A stretch of DNA of 58,500 nt from Neocallimastix lanati (nom. inval.) (GCA_016946835.1 JACVTC010000088.1:719001-777500), one strand, 5' to 3'. Positions 1 through 15,860 are shown, counted from the stretch's first letter. The notes: generated by a model not told the origin, from the sequence alone. Made by a program: numbers and translations.

Positions 1-1177
1 TAGGTTGCATAATATAACGCAAAATAGTAGAAACTGAATAAGTAATTGTATTTAATCGATTATCACCCCAACTAGCTTTTCCTAAAAAGAAAATCGAACC
101 TTGAACCAATGGTATAGATTCCACTTCGCTACATAAAGTTTTACAAATAATTTTGATAGTATTGTGTGCACAATGGCTACGTAATAAATTGTTCATAATA
201 TTATATGTTGTTGAAGCAAAATTCTCATTTCTAGCATATGAACAGAGTGTATGTACGTAGACTTCTAAAGTATCAGTTGGGACATAACCATATCTGACAA
301 CAACATCAAGAATACTTAAACATTCTGAAATTATATTTTGTGGCACAGATTCATGATTACACAAATTACAAGTTGAAGAAATTAAATAAGATATATAAAT
401 TTCATCAATATAAATAAAATTAAATTTTAATGTGTTTCGTATTAATTTTAATAAATCGTTAATATAATTTAAGTATATTCCAATTTTTTCTTCAGATTCA
501 ATATTAGAATTTCTTGAAACTTGTAACGCTTCTAAATTTGATAATAATATTAAAATCCAACGATAATAAACTAATGCAATTTTTAATTCAAAATTTATAA
601 TATTTCTTCCATCATTCGTTAATTTGCATAGTAAACGGAATTGCTGTTCAAATTCTTCAATATTTTGTTCCCTTTCAACAATTTCAAATATTGATATTTT
701 CAATAAACCAAGATGTTCATAATTTCCTTCTACAAGATTAATCAAAAAATCATATGCACAATCTCGGGCTTCTTTTGTTTCAGATAATAATGGAATAATC
801 AAATCATAAAGTGTTTTTATATATTCTACTAAACTATTTTTATATTATTTTAAGGATTTTATTTTATATTTATTGAAAATTATTATTATTATTAATTATA
901 CATACGATATATAATTAAAGAATATATATTTTTATTAAAGATATAAGATTTTTAATTATTATTTAATTGTTATTTATTATATAAAATACCTATATGATTT
1001 TGCAATTTTTGATAATTCTTTAACATATTCAATTCTTTCTGAAAGAGGTACAGTTGATTGTAATTCTGTTGCAAGTCCTTTGAGATTAACTGTACCCGTA
1101 TTCGGGTCTACAGTTATAAATTGATTTTCATTTTTTATTCTAAATTTTGACTTAAAACGTTCAAATGTACTTGCCAT
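1..1177 (-). CDS. TSC2: Tuberin (TSC2) homologue, N-terminal part, runs off left edge
   Basis: Two exons in the window: 990-1177 starting with ATG at 1177, and 833 down past position 1. They are joined by a 156-bp GTATTT...AATAG intron (phase 2, making a Ser codon). The product would be the GAP-bearing half of the TSC complex, which restrains Rheb and TORC1 at the lysosome or vacuole. The visible part is the N-terminal helical-repeat (tuberin-type) region, not the GAP domain. Alignment from memory to human tuberin is good along its length: LSERIEYVKELSKIAKS near the start, LCKLTNDGRNI, LKFNFIYIDE, LSILDVVVRYGYVP, NNLLRSHCAHNTI, and PLVQGSIFFLGKASWGDNRL (human [20 protein letters not shown]). 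No frameshift is seen. The catalytic domain, total length and 3' end lie outside the window. Confidence 0.87.
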
Positions 1178-1429
1178 TATTATATAAAATATTTATAATA
1201 AATTAATTATTTAAATTTGAAATTCTTGAAAAAACATAAATATAATGTATATATTTTTTAATTATTTTTATTACAAATATTATGAAATTTATTCTTGTCT
1301 TATTTCTTTTCTTTTTTTATTATTATTGGTGAATTATTATTAATATTATTATTATTGACTTATTAATTGAATGTTAATTATATTCTCATCATGTTTATTA
1401 AAAATTTATATCACAATTTTTATTATTTA

Positions 1430-1477
<48 letters not shown>

Positions 1478-2284
1478 GTTTATATTTTTTTTTTTTTTAA
1501 TTTTATAATAGTAATTATTACTAAATATTAAATATTATTTTATATTTAAATTATATTAATATTATTTATATCTAAATGTTGCTGTCTAATCTTTTATTTA
1601 GATTAAAAACTTTTCTCTATTTATTATTTATTTTTGTTGTAAGGACATTAAAATAAAGGTTTAAAAATTTTTAATTATAATTGAAATAATTAAATTAAAT
1701 TAATTAATATAATAATATATATTACAATAATTTAATTTATATATTCTAATATAATAACAAATGAATTATATATATATATATAAAAGGAGAAAAAAAAAAA
1801 TACAAATACAATATATAAAAACAATAATAGAATAATATTTTATACATTTGATATATATTTATAGTTTTCAATTTATTTTTATTTAGTTTATATTAAAATA
1901 TTATCGATTTATTTTTCTTTGATTTCTTGAAGTAATTAGGTAATAAATGAATTTAAGTTTTAAAGAAAAAAATTCTACATTTTATTTTTAGTAAACATAA
2001 TAATAATTTCAAGTTTTAAATAAAATATTTTCTTTAATTAATTGATGATATTAATAATATGTACAATTTTTTTTTTTTTTAATTATGTTTAAAAGGTATT
2101 TAAAAAATATTTAAATTTAATTGAAAGTATATTATTTTAATTAATACAGATGATAGAATAACAGGATGATAATATTGAAAAGCATTACTAAATGATGATT
2201 TAGGTCATAAGGTTAAATAATATAATATATTTATATTATTTAAATATTTTTTTAATGATATAGTTTTTTTATGAATTTATTTTT
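1178..2284. other. Intergenic AT-rich spacer
   Basis: This is the spacer between the TSC2 start and the RPAIN stop. It holds a poly(T) tract (about 1435-1476) and AT-rich sequence. I saw no coding frame, RNA gene or transposon remnant in it. Confidence 0.6.
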
Positions 2285-3316
2285 TTATACAATTTCCATT
2301 CCACAACAAAACATGCAAACACCATATAATCCAATTTCTGGTTGATAGGTAAAGGTTAAATTATTATTGCATATTTTTCTATTATATTTGTGTTATATAA
2401 TAATTTAAAAAAGATAATATGAAAAATAAAATGAATATAAAATTTATTAATAATATTAAATTTAATTTAATTTAATATTTTTTTTTTTTATTTTAAATTA
2501 TACCCATGATTAATTTGTAATTCATTAATCCTTTCTTTGAGATTTTTTAAATTATATTGCTATTGAATAGTTTTAATTATTAAAAATTAATAATTAATTA
2601 ATAAATAAATTGATATATATCGATAATTTGTTGTTATTTATATAATTACTTTATTAGATAATTCAAGTGTACAATTGGTACACTTTATAAATTCTAATTG
2701 TTTGTTTTCAATTAAATTTCCTTTTTCACAAATTGGACAAATTACTATCTCTTCTTCCTGGTATGTTTCAATTTCATTTTCAAATATTTGTTGTTCATAG
2801 TTTAAAAGTTCTAAGTATTCATTATCTATTATTTCACTTTCTAAAATATTTCATGAAAATTAAAATCTTAATATTTATTCATATTTATAATTACTATTTA
2901 TTTTTACTATAAATAAATACCTTTTTTCATTTCTTGTTCAATTTCTTCTAATTCTTCTACTGATAAATCGCCATAATATTCATACGTCAATTTGAATTTA
3001 TCCCATTCTTCTTTGAGAATTCTTTGATATTCTGTTCTCTATTATATATAACATTTATACAATAACCAAAATAAATATTATTATAATACATATTTTAATA
3101 TAAATTTTATGAAATTAATACATCATCTTCTTCCATTTCTTCATCTCTTATATTAGAATTATTTAAATTTCTTCTTTCCCATATTTTCTTTTCTCTATCT
3201 TTTCGAATTCGTGAAAGACATTGCTGTTGAAATTTTTTGTGAATATCATCTTTTCGAAGAAAGGTTTTGATTGGTTTTCTAAGTTTTCTATTATTATATT
3301 TCATAGATCTTTGCAT
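2285..3316 (-). CDS. RPAIN: RPA-interacting protein (RPAIN/RIP) homologue, 5 exons, 217 aa
   Basis: Exons are 3122-3316, 2921-3038, 2650-2840, 2504-2559 and 2285-2378; all junctions keep frame. The family binds replication protein A and helps carry it into the nucleus. The N-terminal basic segment shows the family pattern (KKFQQQCLSRIRKDREK, about residues 27-43). A central acidic region follows (KEEWDKFKL, LEEIEQEM). The C-terminal zinc finger is complete only when all five exons are joined: C139/C142 (CPIC), C158/C161 (CTNC), H186/C190 and C208/C211 (CMFC), with the stop shortly after, as in human RPAIN. The length (217 aa) is close to the human protein (219 aa). The short last two exons are easy to miss; without them the finger would be cut in half. 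The divergent neighbour is the CobW gene. Confidence 0.85.
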
Positions 3317-5237
3317 TTTTATTTTTATTTTTATTTTTTTTTTAATTACTTATTTAATTATTAATTTATATAAATATAAGTTATAATTTTATACTTATTG
3401 TATCTATAATAGTATTAAAATTTATAAATTATATCTATAATGGTATTAAAATTTATAAATTGTATCTATGATACTATTAAAATTTATTAAAGTATATTAC
3501 TTTAAATATTAATCTTTGTCTGTTTAAAATAATTTATATTTATATTATTGATTGGATATAATTAATAATTAGACTTTAATAATTAGAAAAAAGATATAAT
3601 ATTAATAGAATTTATAACAAAAAAATTATTTTTTTTAATAATTATTTTTTTAAATTATTGTACAACATATATATTTTTATTATCAATTAAAGTTTTTTAA
3701 ATTATTTATATTAACAAAGTCTATTACCTTAAATCAAAATTCTATATAAACATGTCTTTTTATTAATATTTAAAAATAAAAAAAAAAAAATAACAATAAC
3801 AATAAAATTTTAATGTATAACTATTTAAATTATTAAATAAAAATATAATATTTAATAATATTAATATCTAAATCATGTATTTGAATGAAGGAGTCATTTC
3901 AATTTAATTTATTAATAATTTGACCTTTACCTAAGTAGATAAATTTTATTATTGAAAGAATTTCCGAATTCATATACTAGTTCCAAAAAAAAAATATGTG
4001 GTAGTAATTTAAAATTGGAATTATAATATGTAAATATATAAGATTGTTATGTTTCCCATGGTTTTATCAATTGATGTTCTAATTAATATACCTATAAAAT
4101 AAAGGTCGTTTTTAACTATTCTTGGTTAGTAATTTCATTATAATTAATATTTTATCTTATTAAATTAAAATAAAATCCAGATTATTAGTAGATAAACTTT
4201 AATATCCCAATATACTAAAAACTTCATTTAAAATATCAATTTTTATTGATTATGAATAAAAGTAATAAATATTATTTTCTGTATTTAGTTTATATATATG
4301 TATAATTTTTTTGATGTGTATTATAAAAATATTAATTTTGTTTAAAATCTAATAATTAAATTAAAAATTAATGATATTTTTATTTTCAATCAAATATTTA
4401 TTTCAATTAATATTTATATACTTCCATTAAGTCATTTAAATTTGACTTATTAAATATTTAAAACCTGATTTTAATAAATATATCAATTTTAAACATATAT
4501 TTTTTATTATAATTAAATACGTGAATTTTAATTATAATATTTTAGTTAATATTTGTAAATATCGTAAAACAATAAATATATTAAAATCTTGCTCTTACTG
4601 TTTTATTAAATAAGTTCAAATATTTATATTTTATTTAAATTAATAAAGAATTACTATATAAAATCTTAGAAATAAATTATTCAAAACATAAATTCATAAT
4701 AAATTTAAAAATATGTTATTGGATAAAATATCCTATAAAATTATTTTTAATTAATAATAAATTTTTGAAATTTTATTATTAATTAAAAATAAATATATTT
4801 ATATAAATATATATATATATATAATTTATTTACCAATTTACCAAATTTTTTCCATTATATAAATAATAGAATAATTAAGAAATCTATATCTATATATTAT
4901 TAAATATTCATTTAATTAGAAATATAAAAAAATATAAAAAGCATATACCAATTTTTTCTTCTTTTTTTTTTTCTCACCTCTAAGAAAAATTTTAATAGTA
5001 ATTTAAATTATTAAAAAAAAAAAATTAATAAAAAGGTATATATATATAGTTTTTTATTTTGAACAAAAAAATTATTTACTTTTTATTTATATAAATATTT
5101 ATGTAAGTGATTAATTTAATAACACAATTTTATTGTTAAAGGTTTATTTTTATAATATATTTAATAGTAAAAACATTTAATAATAATAGTAATAACAAAA
5201 AAAAAAAAAAAAAAAAAAAAAGAAGGAAAAAATTAAA
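3317..5237. other. Intergenic region between divergent RPAIN and CobW genes
   Basis: About 1.9 kb of AT-rich DNA that must hold both promoters. A run of about 25 A at 5196-5221 sits directly upstream of the CobW start codon. Around 3410-3490 three short imperfect repeats of the type ATTAAAATTTATAAATTATATCTAT occur in a row. No coding frame or RNA gene was seen. Confidence 0.55.
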
Positions 5238-6215
5238 ATGATAAAAATTGATTTAATTACTGGATTTTTAGGTTCAGGAAAAACTACATTTATAAGAAAG
5301 TATGCTAAATACTTAGAGAAAAAGGGTGAAAGAGTTTGTGTAATTGAAAATGATCATGGTTCTGTTAATGTTGATTTAATGTTACTTGATGATATAAGAT
5401 CAAAAAATATTGATGTTGAAATGATTGCATGTGCATGTAATACAGATAAATCAAGCCATTTAAGACGTTATAGATCTAAACTTATAACAAATGCTATGTT
5501 AGGTTATAATAGAGTTATTGTTGAACCATCAGGTATTTACGATATTGATGAATTTTTCGATTGTTTGTATGAAGATCCTCTTGATGATTGGTACGAAGTT
5601 GGAAATGCTATTACAATTGTAGATTCCACCCTTGAAGATAATCTATCAAAAGAATCAAATTATATCCTTGCATCACAAGTTTCTTGTGCTGGTACATTAC
5701 TTTTTAGTAGAGTACAAGAACTTGAAGGTGATAAAGATAAATCAATAGAAAATGTTAAAAGTCACATTAAAAGAGCACTCAAGGACATTCATTGTAATAA
5801 GAAAATAGACAATATTATTGTTACAAAACCATGGGATGATTTAACTGATGATGATTTAGAAAAAATTAGAAATAGTGGTTATGAAAGGTCTTCTTATGTT
5901 AAGGAGTCAGTTATTAGAAATAATGAATACAAAACTTTCTTTTACGTTGATTTAAATATTTCTAAAGATGAACTTATAAATAGAATAAATAAGATATTTG
6001 CTGATGATAGTGTAGGAAATGTTATAAGAATTAAAGGTTTCATTCCAACAGAAAATAATAAATGGATTGAAGTTAATGCGACAAAAAAACAATTAAAGGT
6101 TGTTGAATCTAATGTAGGACAAAAAATTATTTTAGTAATTGGTGAATACATGAATATGGAGCATATTAATGAATATTTCCCTGAAGCTGTTGCAATTGAA
6201 AATAAACATAAATAA
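5238..6215 (+). CDS. CobW/YjiA-type (G3E family) P-loop GTPase, 325 aa, intronless
   Basis: Single uninterrupted frame of 325 aa. The N-terminus carries the G3E P-loop GFLGSGKTT (residues 9-17). An EPSG motif at 96-99 matches the ExxG Walker B of this family. The CxCC metal-binding motif of the COG0523 metallochaperones is reduced to ACAC (64-67), and the guanine-specificity NKxD motif is replaced by SRVQ (157-160). The C-terminal third (about 215-315) resembles the CobW C-domain. Known relatives are metal-trafficking or metalloenzyme-maturation GTPases; the substrate here cannot be told. The gene is the only multi-hundred-codon intronless gene in the window; I recall similar proteins (FLGAGKTTFIKKYAKYL-like starts) in Clostridia. 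Transfer from a bacterium is therefore likely but is inference. The start is the first ATG after the poly(A) leader. Confidence 0.85.
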   Translation: MIKIDLITGFLGSGKTTFIRKYAKYLEKKGERVCVIENDHGSVNVDLMLLDDIRSKNIDVEMIACACNTDKSSHLRRYRSKLITNAMLGYNRVIVEPSGIYDIDEFFDCLYEDPLDDWYEVGNAITIVDSTLEDNLSKESNYILASQVSCAGTLLFSRVQELEGDKDKSIENVKSHIKRALKDIHCNKKIDNIIVTKPWDDLTDDDLEKIRNSGYERSSYVKESVIRNNEYKTFFYVDLNISKDELINRINKIFADDSVGNVIRIKGFIPTENNKWIEVNATKKQLKVVESNVGQKIILVIGEYMNMEHINEYFPEAVAIENKHK

Positions 6216-6854
6216 TTATTTAATATTAAATGAATATTTATTTAATGATAGTATTATTCATAAATAAAAAAATAATAAAATAATAAAATATATGTTAAAC
6301 TGATATAAGTTTAATTATTCTTCATAATAACAATATTAGTAATAACAATATAATAATGACAAATAATTTAAATTAAAAATAGTATTTTCCAATTATATTA
6401 ACAATTAATTTATTAGAAAATATTGTAATTAATTAACTATCTTGAAAATAATAAAAATTAAAAAAAAAAATAATAATACTAATATAAAAAAAAAAAAAAT
6501 AAAAAATAAAAAATAAAAAATAAAAAATAAAAAATAAAAAATAAAAAATAAAAAATGAAAAAATAAAAAATGAAAAAATAAAAAATGAAAAAATTAAAAA
6601 AGAAAATAAAAGAAAAAAATAAAAAAAATAAAAAAATAAAAAAATAATAAATAAATAAATAAATAAATAAATAAATGAGTATTATAAATATAATATGAAT
6701 AAATAGAAAAATATTATAAATTTTTTAAAACTATATTAATACTATTATATATTCGTATATAAAAGGTTTATTATTGTAAAATTATTAAAATCGTTTATGA
6801 AAATTTGTTATATAAAAAGGAATTCAAATATAAATATTTATTTTGGAATTATTT
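6216..6854. repeat. A-rich low-complexity spacer with TAAAAAA heptamer array
   Basis: Downstream of the CobW gene. From about 6490 to 6600 the sequence is a run of TAAAAAA heptamers that grades into TGAAAAAATAAAAAA units. It then becomes (AATA)n at about 6640-6676. The pattern is simple-sequence expansion. No gene was seen. Confidence 0.8.
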
Positions 6855-6915
6855 TTATAAATTTATATTAAATAATAATTGATATTTCTTTCTTTCATTA
6901 TTCGCTACAAATATA

Positions 6916-6949
<34 letters not shown>

Positions 6950-7930
6950 ATTCCATAATTTTTGATGATTTCAACAACCTTTTACTATTTATTTTTGATG
7001 TAATATTTGGGGTATTCGTATCACTGTTAGAACCGTCATAATTATTCTTTGAATTGCAATATAATGCTAATGTAATCATTTTCATTAACTTAGGTTGATT
7101 TAAATTTCATATTGCTTTTATCATCAAAAAAGTCTTTGTTAACATTTTTAGTAAAAACTGAGTTAATATCTTCCTTTCTTAAAAATGCCCAAACTATTCT
7201 ATAACCATATAATAGAATACAATATGATAAACAACTAATGTGTAATATTCCCAATTTTACAAAAAATAATGGATATAATTGTAAATTGTAATAAAATCTT
7301 TTAAAAAGAATTTAATAGATGCTAAAATATTTCAATAAAGAGCTGCAACTATAAATTTAAGATCATAAATTGTTATATATAAAGCCTATCACAATAATAA
7401 TAAGCATTTTGGTTAAAAAATATTAATTTTTTATTTTTTTATATTTTAATTTTATATAATTTTATTTTTTCACAGTATTATTTTAGTTTATTTTATTTTT
7501 ATAGATTCATTAATAAATTAATTATAAAAGTCCAATCAGATTATCATTATGTAAATAGGTTTAAGAAATTAAAATTTAATTTTATATAACTTTATAGTAT
7601 CTGTGATATATAATTCGATAAATTTAAATGTATGGTACACATCTTGATGTGGGTAAATCATCATAAAAAAAAAAAAAAAAAATATATGATATTTTACTTT
7701 CGTTTTCTTTTTTTTTCAGTAATGATTCTATCATTAAACTGTAGTTAAATATAGATGATGTTATCATGTGATCAGTCAAAAGATTAAGCTTTACTTTTGA
7801 TATTTAAATTATTATTTTTTAAATAATAAAGTATTGAAATCTTCAGTTAATTCCAATATATAAGTTTGTTCATCATTATCAACAGCAAATGCTACTGTAT
7901 TTAATAACATTTCATATTTAGTAATTACTA
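6855..7930 (-). pseudogene. Decayed coding remnants, membrane-protein-like
   Basis: Several adjacent minus-strand pieces have coding-like amino acid composition but are broken by stops and frame changes. The 7820-7930 piece reads LLNTVAFAVDNDEQTYILEL and ends at a stop. The 7640-7800 piece is open, including KLNLLTDHMITSSIFNYSLM. The 7100-7400 piece contains a hydrophobic stretch (KLGILHISCLSYCILLYGYR) that looks like a membrane helix followed by charged residues. The 6855-7085 piece is a polar Ser/Thr/Asn-rich tail ending in a Lys run. The order is consistent with one old gene for a multi-pass membrane protein with a cytoplasmic tail, possibly a receptor. I cannot name the family, and some breaks may be unrecognised introns rather than decay. 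Confidence 0.4.
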
Positions 7931-9327
7931 AATTTTAAAATTAAAAAAAATATTTAAATTAATAAGATAATATTTATAAAATTTATTTTAATATTTATTT
8001 TAAATTATATATAAATTAACAAAAAGATGATTAAAACTTTCATTATAATAGTATAAACTTTATATTCAATATATATTATGATTATAATCTATATTTTTTT
8101 TAATGGTTTAATTTTTTTTTATTTTATATTGTTATATTTTATTTTAGTTAATAATAACTATTATAACTGTTATACTAAAGTTTGAAGTTATTAATATTAT
8201 ATTTCATATAAGTGGAAAATTTTTACATTTAAATTTTTTTTAAAAAAAAGGATAAAAAATAAAAAAAAAAAATACATAGTCCAATTTAAAAATTTCAAAA
8301 TATGCTTTAAAATATTAAAGAAATTTAATATCTCCAATATAATTTCAAGAATTATCTTACTCAAATGAAAAATTTGTAAAGTAATATTATAAATATATAA
8401 TTTTATAATAGTAAAAATTAAAAAATTTTTTTAAATTTACTATGTTAAAAATTATTTATATCAATGATTTAAACAATAAAATGAAGTATATCATTATAAG
8501 TTTTTTTTTATAATAAACGAAAAATATTTTTTTTTGTTTTATTTAAAATTTTGAAATAACATTATAAAGAATTATTTACTTTATAAAATATTATCTATCC
8601 ATGATTTAAACAATAAAATATTAAATTTATTACTTTTTTTTTTTTTCATTTTATAAAATAAAATATGATAGTATATTGATATATCAATTACTGCATATAA
8701 TGTTTTATATATTAAGAACAAAACAATTCATTGTTTTTTCTCATTATAAAGTGTTTATGATGAAAGTTGTTTCAAAATAAAAAACATTTAAAAAAATAAA
8801 ACAAAAATATTTATGTATAATGTTATTCATTATTAAGTAGAAAAGATAAAAAAAAAATAATAATAATTTTTATTTTAAAGTTTTTATGTAAATTTTTTAT
8901 AGATATTTTTATGTGTTAGTTTTAATTATATAATTTATATTGTTATAATTTTAATTATAAATTTTTTGGAAAGTAAATATGATTTATTATAAACAATTTT
9001 GTTTAATAATAAATAATAGATGAAAAAATAACACTTTTAAAAATTCTTACAGAAAATTTTTATTAAAATGATTAGTAGAAATATATAAACACATATATAT
9101 ATAAATGTTTAAATAATAATACAGATATAAGAACAATAAATCATGAAAATATATAAATAAAAAATATATATATATTTGTAATTTTTTTTTTTTTTTTTTT
9201 TTTTTAAAATTCTATAATAATAATAATTAATTTTTTTTTTTTTTATTCTTTTCTTTATTTTAAAAATAAATATGAATAAATATTTTAGACTATATAAATA
9301 ATAAAAACAGCTTTTTTATTAATCTTA
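7931..9327. other. Intergenic AT-rich region upstream of OSBP-related gene
   Basis: AT-rich with several poly(T) and poly(A) tracts (for example 9182-9205). No convincing coding frame, RNA gene or mobile element was seen. The OSBP-related gene promoter should lie near its 3' end. Confidence 0.55.
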
Positions 9328-13040
<3,713 letters not shown>

Positions 13041-13383
13041 ATAAATTATAAATTTAAATTTTAATATTAATATTTGAATATTTCTTATTAATAATAAAAA
13101 AGTCTGAATTTTTTTATTTCATACATCTATATATATAAAACTTTCAAGACAATACATATCAAAAAAAAGAAAAATTATCTTTGTTAAATAATGATTATCT
13201 TTAATTTTTTCAATGCAATGTTTTATTGCTTTATTTAATTATTAATTGAAAAATGTATAATGGAAAAATGATATAAAAATTTGAATATATAAATGAATAA
13301 ATAAAAAATTTCATTCATAAATTTACATAGTTTGAATATTATTTACCATTAGTTATATTAGATAATATAACATTTAAATTAAA
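13041..13383. other. OSBP-related gene 3' flank
   Basis: AT-rich 3' flank of the OSBP-related gene, presumably containing its polyadenylation site. Nothing else was recognised. Confidence 0.5.
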
Positions 13384-13542
13384 GCATCTTTAATTTTTGG
13401 TTTAAAAGCTGGGCCCTTACATGGTCCATTTATAGTAATATTAACTTCATAATTATATGTAGAAGTTTTCCTTATGTGTATTATATTTTTCTTTAATACT
13501 ACAATAATACTATAGCAATTATAAATATTTAAATATAAAGCT
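13384..13542 (-). pseudogene. Isolated coding-like fragment of unknown protein
   Basis: About 52 open codons on the minus strand end at a stop near 13384. The C-terminal part (YEVNITINGPCKGPAFKPK) has a composition and a local G+C rise (GGGCCC) unlike the surrounding DNA. No start codon or upstream exon was found. It is probably the 3' remnant of a broken gene; I do not recognise the family. Confidence 0.3.
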
Positions 13543-13606
13543 TATTGATTATAATATTATTTTAATAAATGATTTTTAATAATGTATTATTATAATAAAA
13601 AATAAA

Positions 13607-13652
13607 TATAATATAATATAATATAATATAATATAATATAATATAATATAAT
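13607..13652. repeat. (ATAAT)n microsatellite
   Basis: About nine copies of a five-base ATAAT unit, directly before a degenerate longer-period tandem repeat. Confidence 0.9.
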
Positions 13653-13654
13653 AA

Positions 13655-13918
13655 AAAAAAATAAATAGTAAAGTAAGATAAAAGAGTGAAGTGTTAATAA
13701 AAATAAAATCAAATAACATAAAAAAAATTAAATAGTAAAGTGATATAAAAGATGATAGTATTAATAAAAATGAATAAAATAAATAGTTAAGTATATAAAA
13801 ATAAAATAAAATAAAATAAATAGATAAGTAAAGGTATTAATAAAAATTAAATAAAATAAAAAGTAAAGTAATATGAAAGAGTAAAGTATTAATAAACATG
13901 AAGAAATAAAATAAATTA
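13655..13918. repeat. Degenerate minisatellite, unit about 65 bp
   Basis: Four to five diverged units each contain the order AGTAAAGT...ATAAAAGA...GTATTAATAAAAAT...AAATAAAATAAA. Unit lengths vary by several bases. The array abuts the 3' edge of the LINE nest. Confidence 0.65.
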
Positions 13919-13925
13919 TATTTGA

Positions 13926-14716
13926 AATTATTTTGAATTTTCGTAGTACCTTGGTATACTTGTTTTATCAAATTTTGTATAATCAATAAATTTTTGAGTA
14001 ACGTAGCTTTTACAGTTAAGTATTTGTCTTATTAATTTCTGTAAAGAGAGCCCCAGATTGCACCAAGAATGGTGTAAGAATGGTGTTTTTAAACAATCAT
14101 CAAAGATGATTTGGTTCTTAAACAAAATATCCCATTTCTTTTTATAATTTAAATTGATAATGTCTTCATCTCTTCCATCAAGATGGAAGTTATATAATCG
14201 GTACCACGTCACATATATATATACACTCATTATTCAGAAAATTACTTAAATTAACACAATTTTCACCAATTAACCTATTCACTACATTATTAGTAATGAT
14301 ACTGTCATTTTCACTATCACTAATATTATTATTCCTATTTTCACTATCATTAATTCTACTATTATTAACAATATTATTTCTATTGTTACTATTATTAATA
14401 TTATAAACTTCGTTGCTACTATCATTCTTATCTGTGATAACAGTGTTTACATTACTATTTGATACTAGACAATATTTGGAAATTAAAAAAAAAATTTACA
14501 TAAGAACTTCAATATTCTTAAAATATTTCATTCAAAATTCACTGAAAAGATAGCATTTAAAAAACCAATTTTCTAATCAAGGATTACTATTTTTTCTATA
14601 ACAACAAGAACACCTTTCTAGACAGTCGTCTTCAATCATTTTGGAAGCTTTGGCAACACGAGCATTGAATTTATTATCCACATCTGGCACGAAGTACCCA
14701 TCAGAATTTTTTTTTT
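13926..14716 (-). mobile_element. LINE fragment A2 (C-terminal finger and 3' region of family A)
   Basis: Homologous at nucleotide level to the corresponding part of LINE A at about 18830-19530. It includes the finger cysteines (CLERCSCC), an H-x4-C partner (about 14556-14576), the Asn/Ser-rich stretch, and the YIYVTWYRLYNFHLDGRD and LFKNQI segments. Its 5' side stops abruptly at the poly(A) tail of LINE B (14706-14716). Homology to A on the 3' side stops near 14034, and the last 100 bases are unique. There is no poly(A) at 13926, so the copy is truncated at both ends. Confidence 0.75.
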
Positions 14717-14797
14717 AGACTATGAAGAGAATACACTTCATGTGCTTTAATATTATATATTACAATAATTATAAAAGTACGTTAGAAGCAGTAGTCT

Positions 14798-15860
14798 CTA
14801 ACTTTTCCCATTCATCGATGATAACACAACGTCCATTATTGCAAGTATTAATTTCAGTATTAGTGTTATCAATTTATCAAACGAATCTGTATCAGATCTT
14901 TCACAGTGAGGTGAAAATCCATGCCTTATCATTTCGATGTCGACGCTCTTATCAATGATGAATTCAATAGATTCAACGGAATACCAGTTCATAATCAATC
15001 TAAAAGATCGACAAATTAATGATATTACGTTTGTTAGAAACTCTGCAATCCCCACAAAATACGTAACAATCGACGAAGTTGAACTTTGTTTAACAGTATT
15101 GTCAACTAATTGTCTTTGTTCCCCATCATTAACTTTAATTTTTGAATATACTGAACGCCCGCCAAGAAGAGCACTCAATATAAAATAATAAATATTATTA
15201 TCATAATCCTTTTCTGAATCTAAAGAAACATCCAAGGATTTTTGTTCAATTATCATAGCAAACATTAAAAAGAGAACATCTAGAAAAGGTAAATATTTAT
15301 TTCTGAAATATTCCAATTCTTTACAGGCAAAGATCTAGTGAGAAAAGCTAGGTACACTAATACCACAACATGGGCAACATTTAGGGCAATTTTCTAATCT
15401 TCTTTTAATGGAAATACTAATGTCAAATTTAAAACCACACCTAATTCTAGAAATCCAAAAGAATCCCAATTGATACTTAGGATATTGAAATGTTAAGTTT
15501 TTGATTTCTGAAATAAATCAAAAATTATTCTCCTTGTAAATAATTGCTTTTTTTTTTAACTTTTGAGGATTTGAAGACATTTCTTTCCCAATAAAACTTT
15601 TTATTTCACTTTTTTTTTTTACTATTTAATTTCTTATCCAAAGTTCTTGATTCTTTAGTCCATGAGTAATGTGACATAGTAGGAATATTATTAGTGAGAT
15701 GATTAATAATACATGATGAATTTTTCCATTTTCTAAAGCATCGTAATTGAGATATAGCACAGATAGCTGAAAGAGGAGGTATTCTCAATTCACGAGTAAT
15801 ATCATAGAGACTAACAGAAGAATTGCGAGATTTAAATCCATAACTCCAATAAAGACCTCT
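14798..15860 (-). pseudogene. LINE B C-terminal finger plus C-terminal extension
   Basis: After the thumb come PPLSAICAISQLRCFRKWKN, RIRCGFKFD and a finger CPKCCPCC...H-x4-C. An in-frame TAG follows the His. The frame then stays open for about 170 codons (14798-15316), through the extension shared with copies C and D: YYFILSALLGGR, DGEQRQL, VGIAEFLTNVI. The extension is moderately hydrophobic and is not a ribonuclease H that I can recognise. A plus-strand frame overlapping it is only a shadow. Confidence 0.7.

Noticed and set aside
2638-2640. Stop codon after the second zinc-finger pair of RPAIN as the gene end
   Set aside because: A GTAATT donor just before it and two further in-frame exons supply the missing His/Cys and Cys/Cys ligands and the family's usual C-terminus.
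14937-15188. Plus-strand frame over LINE B
   Set aside because: Shadow of the extension frame on the minus strand.
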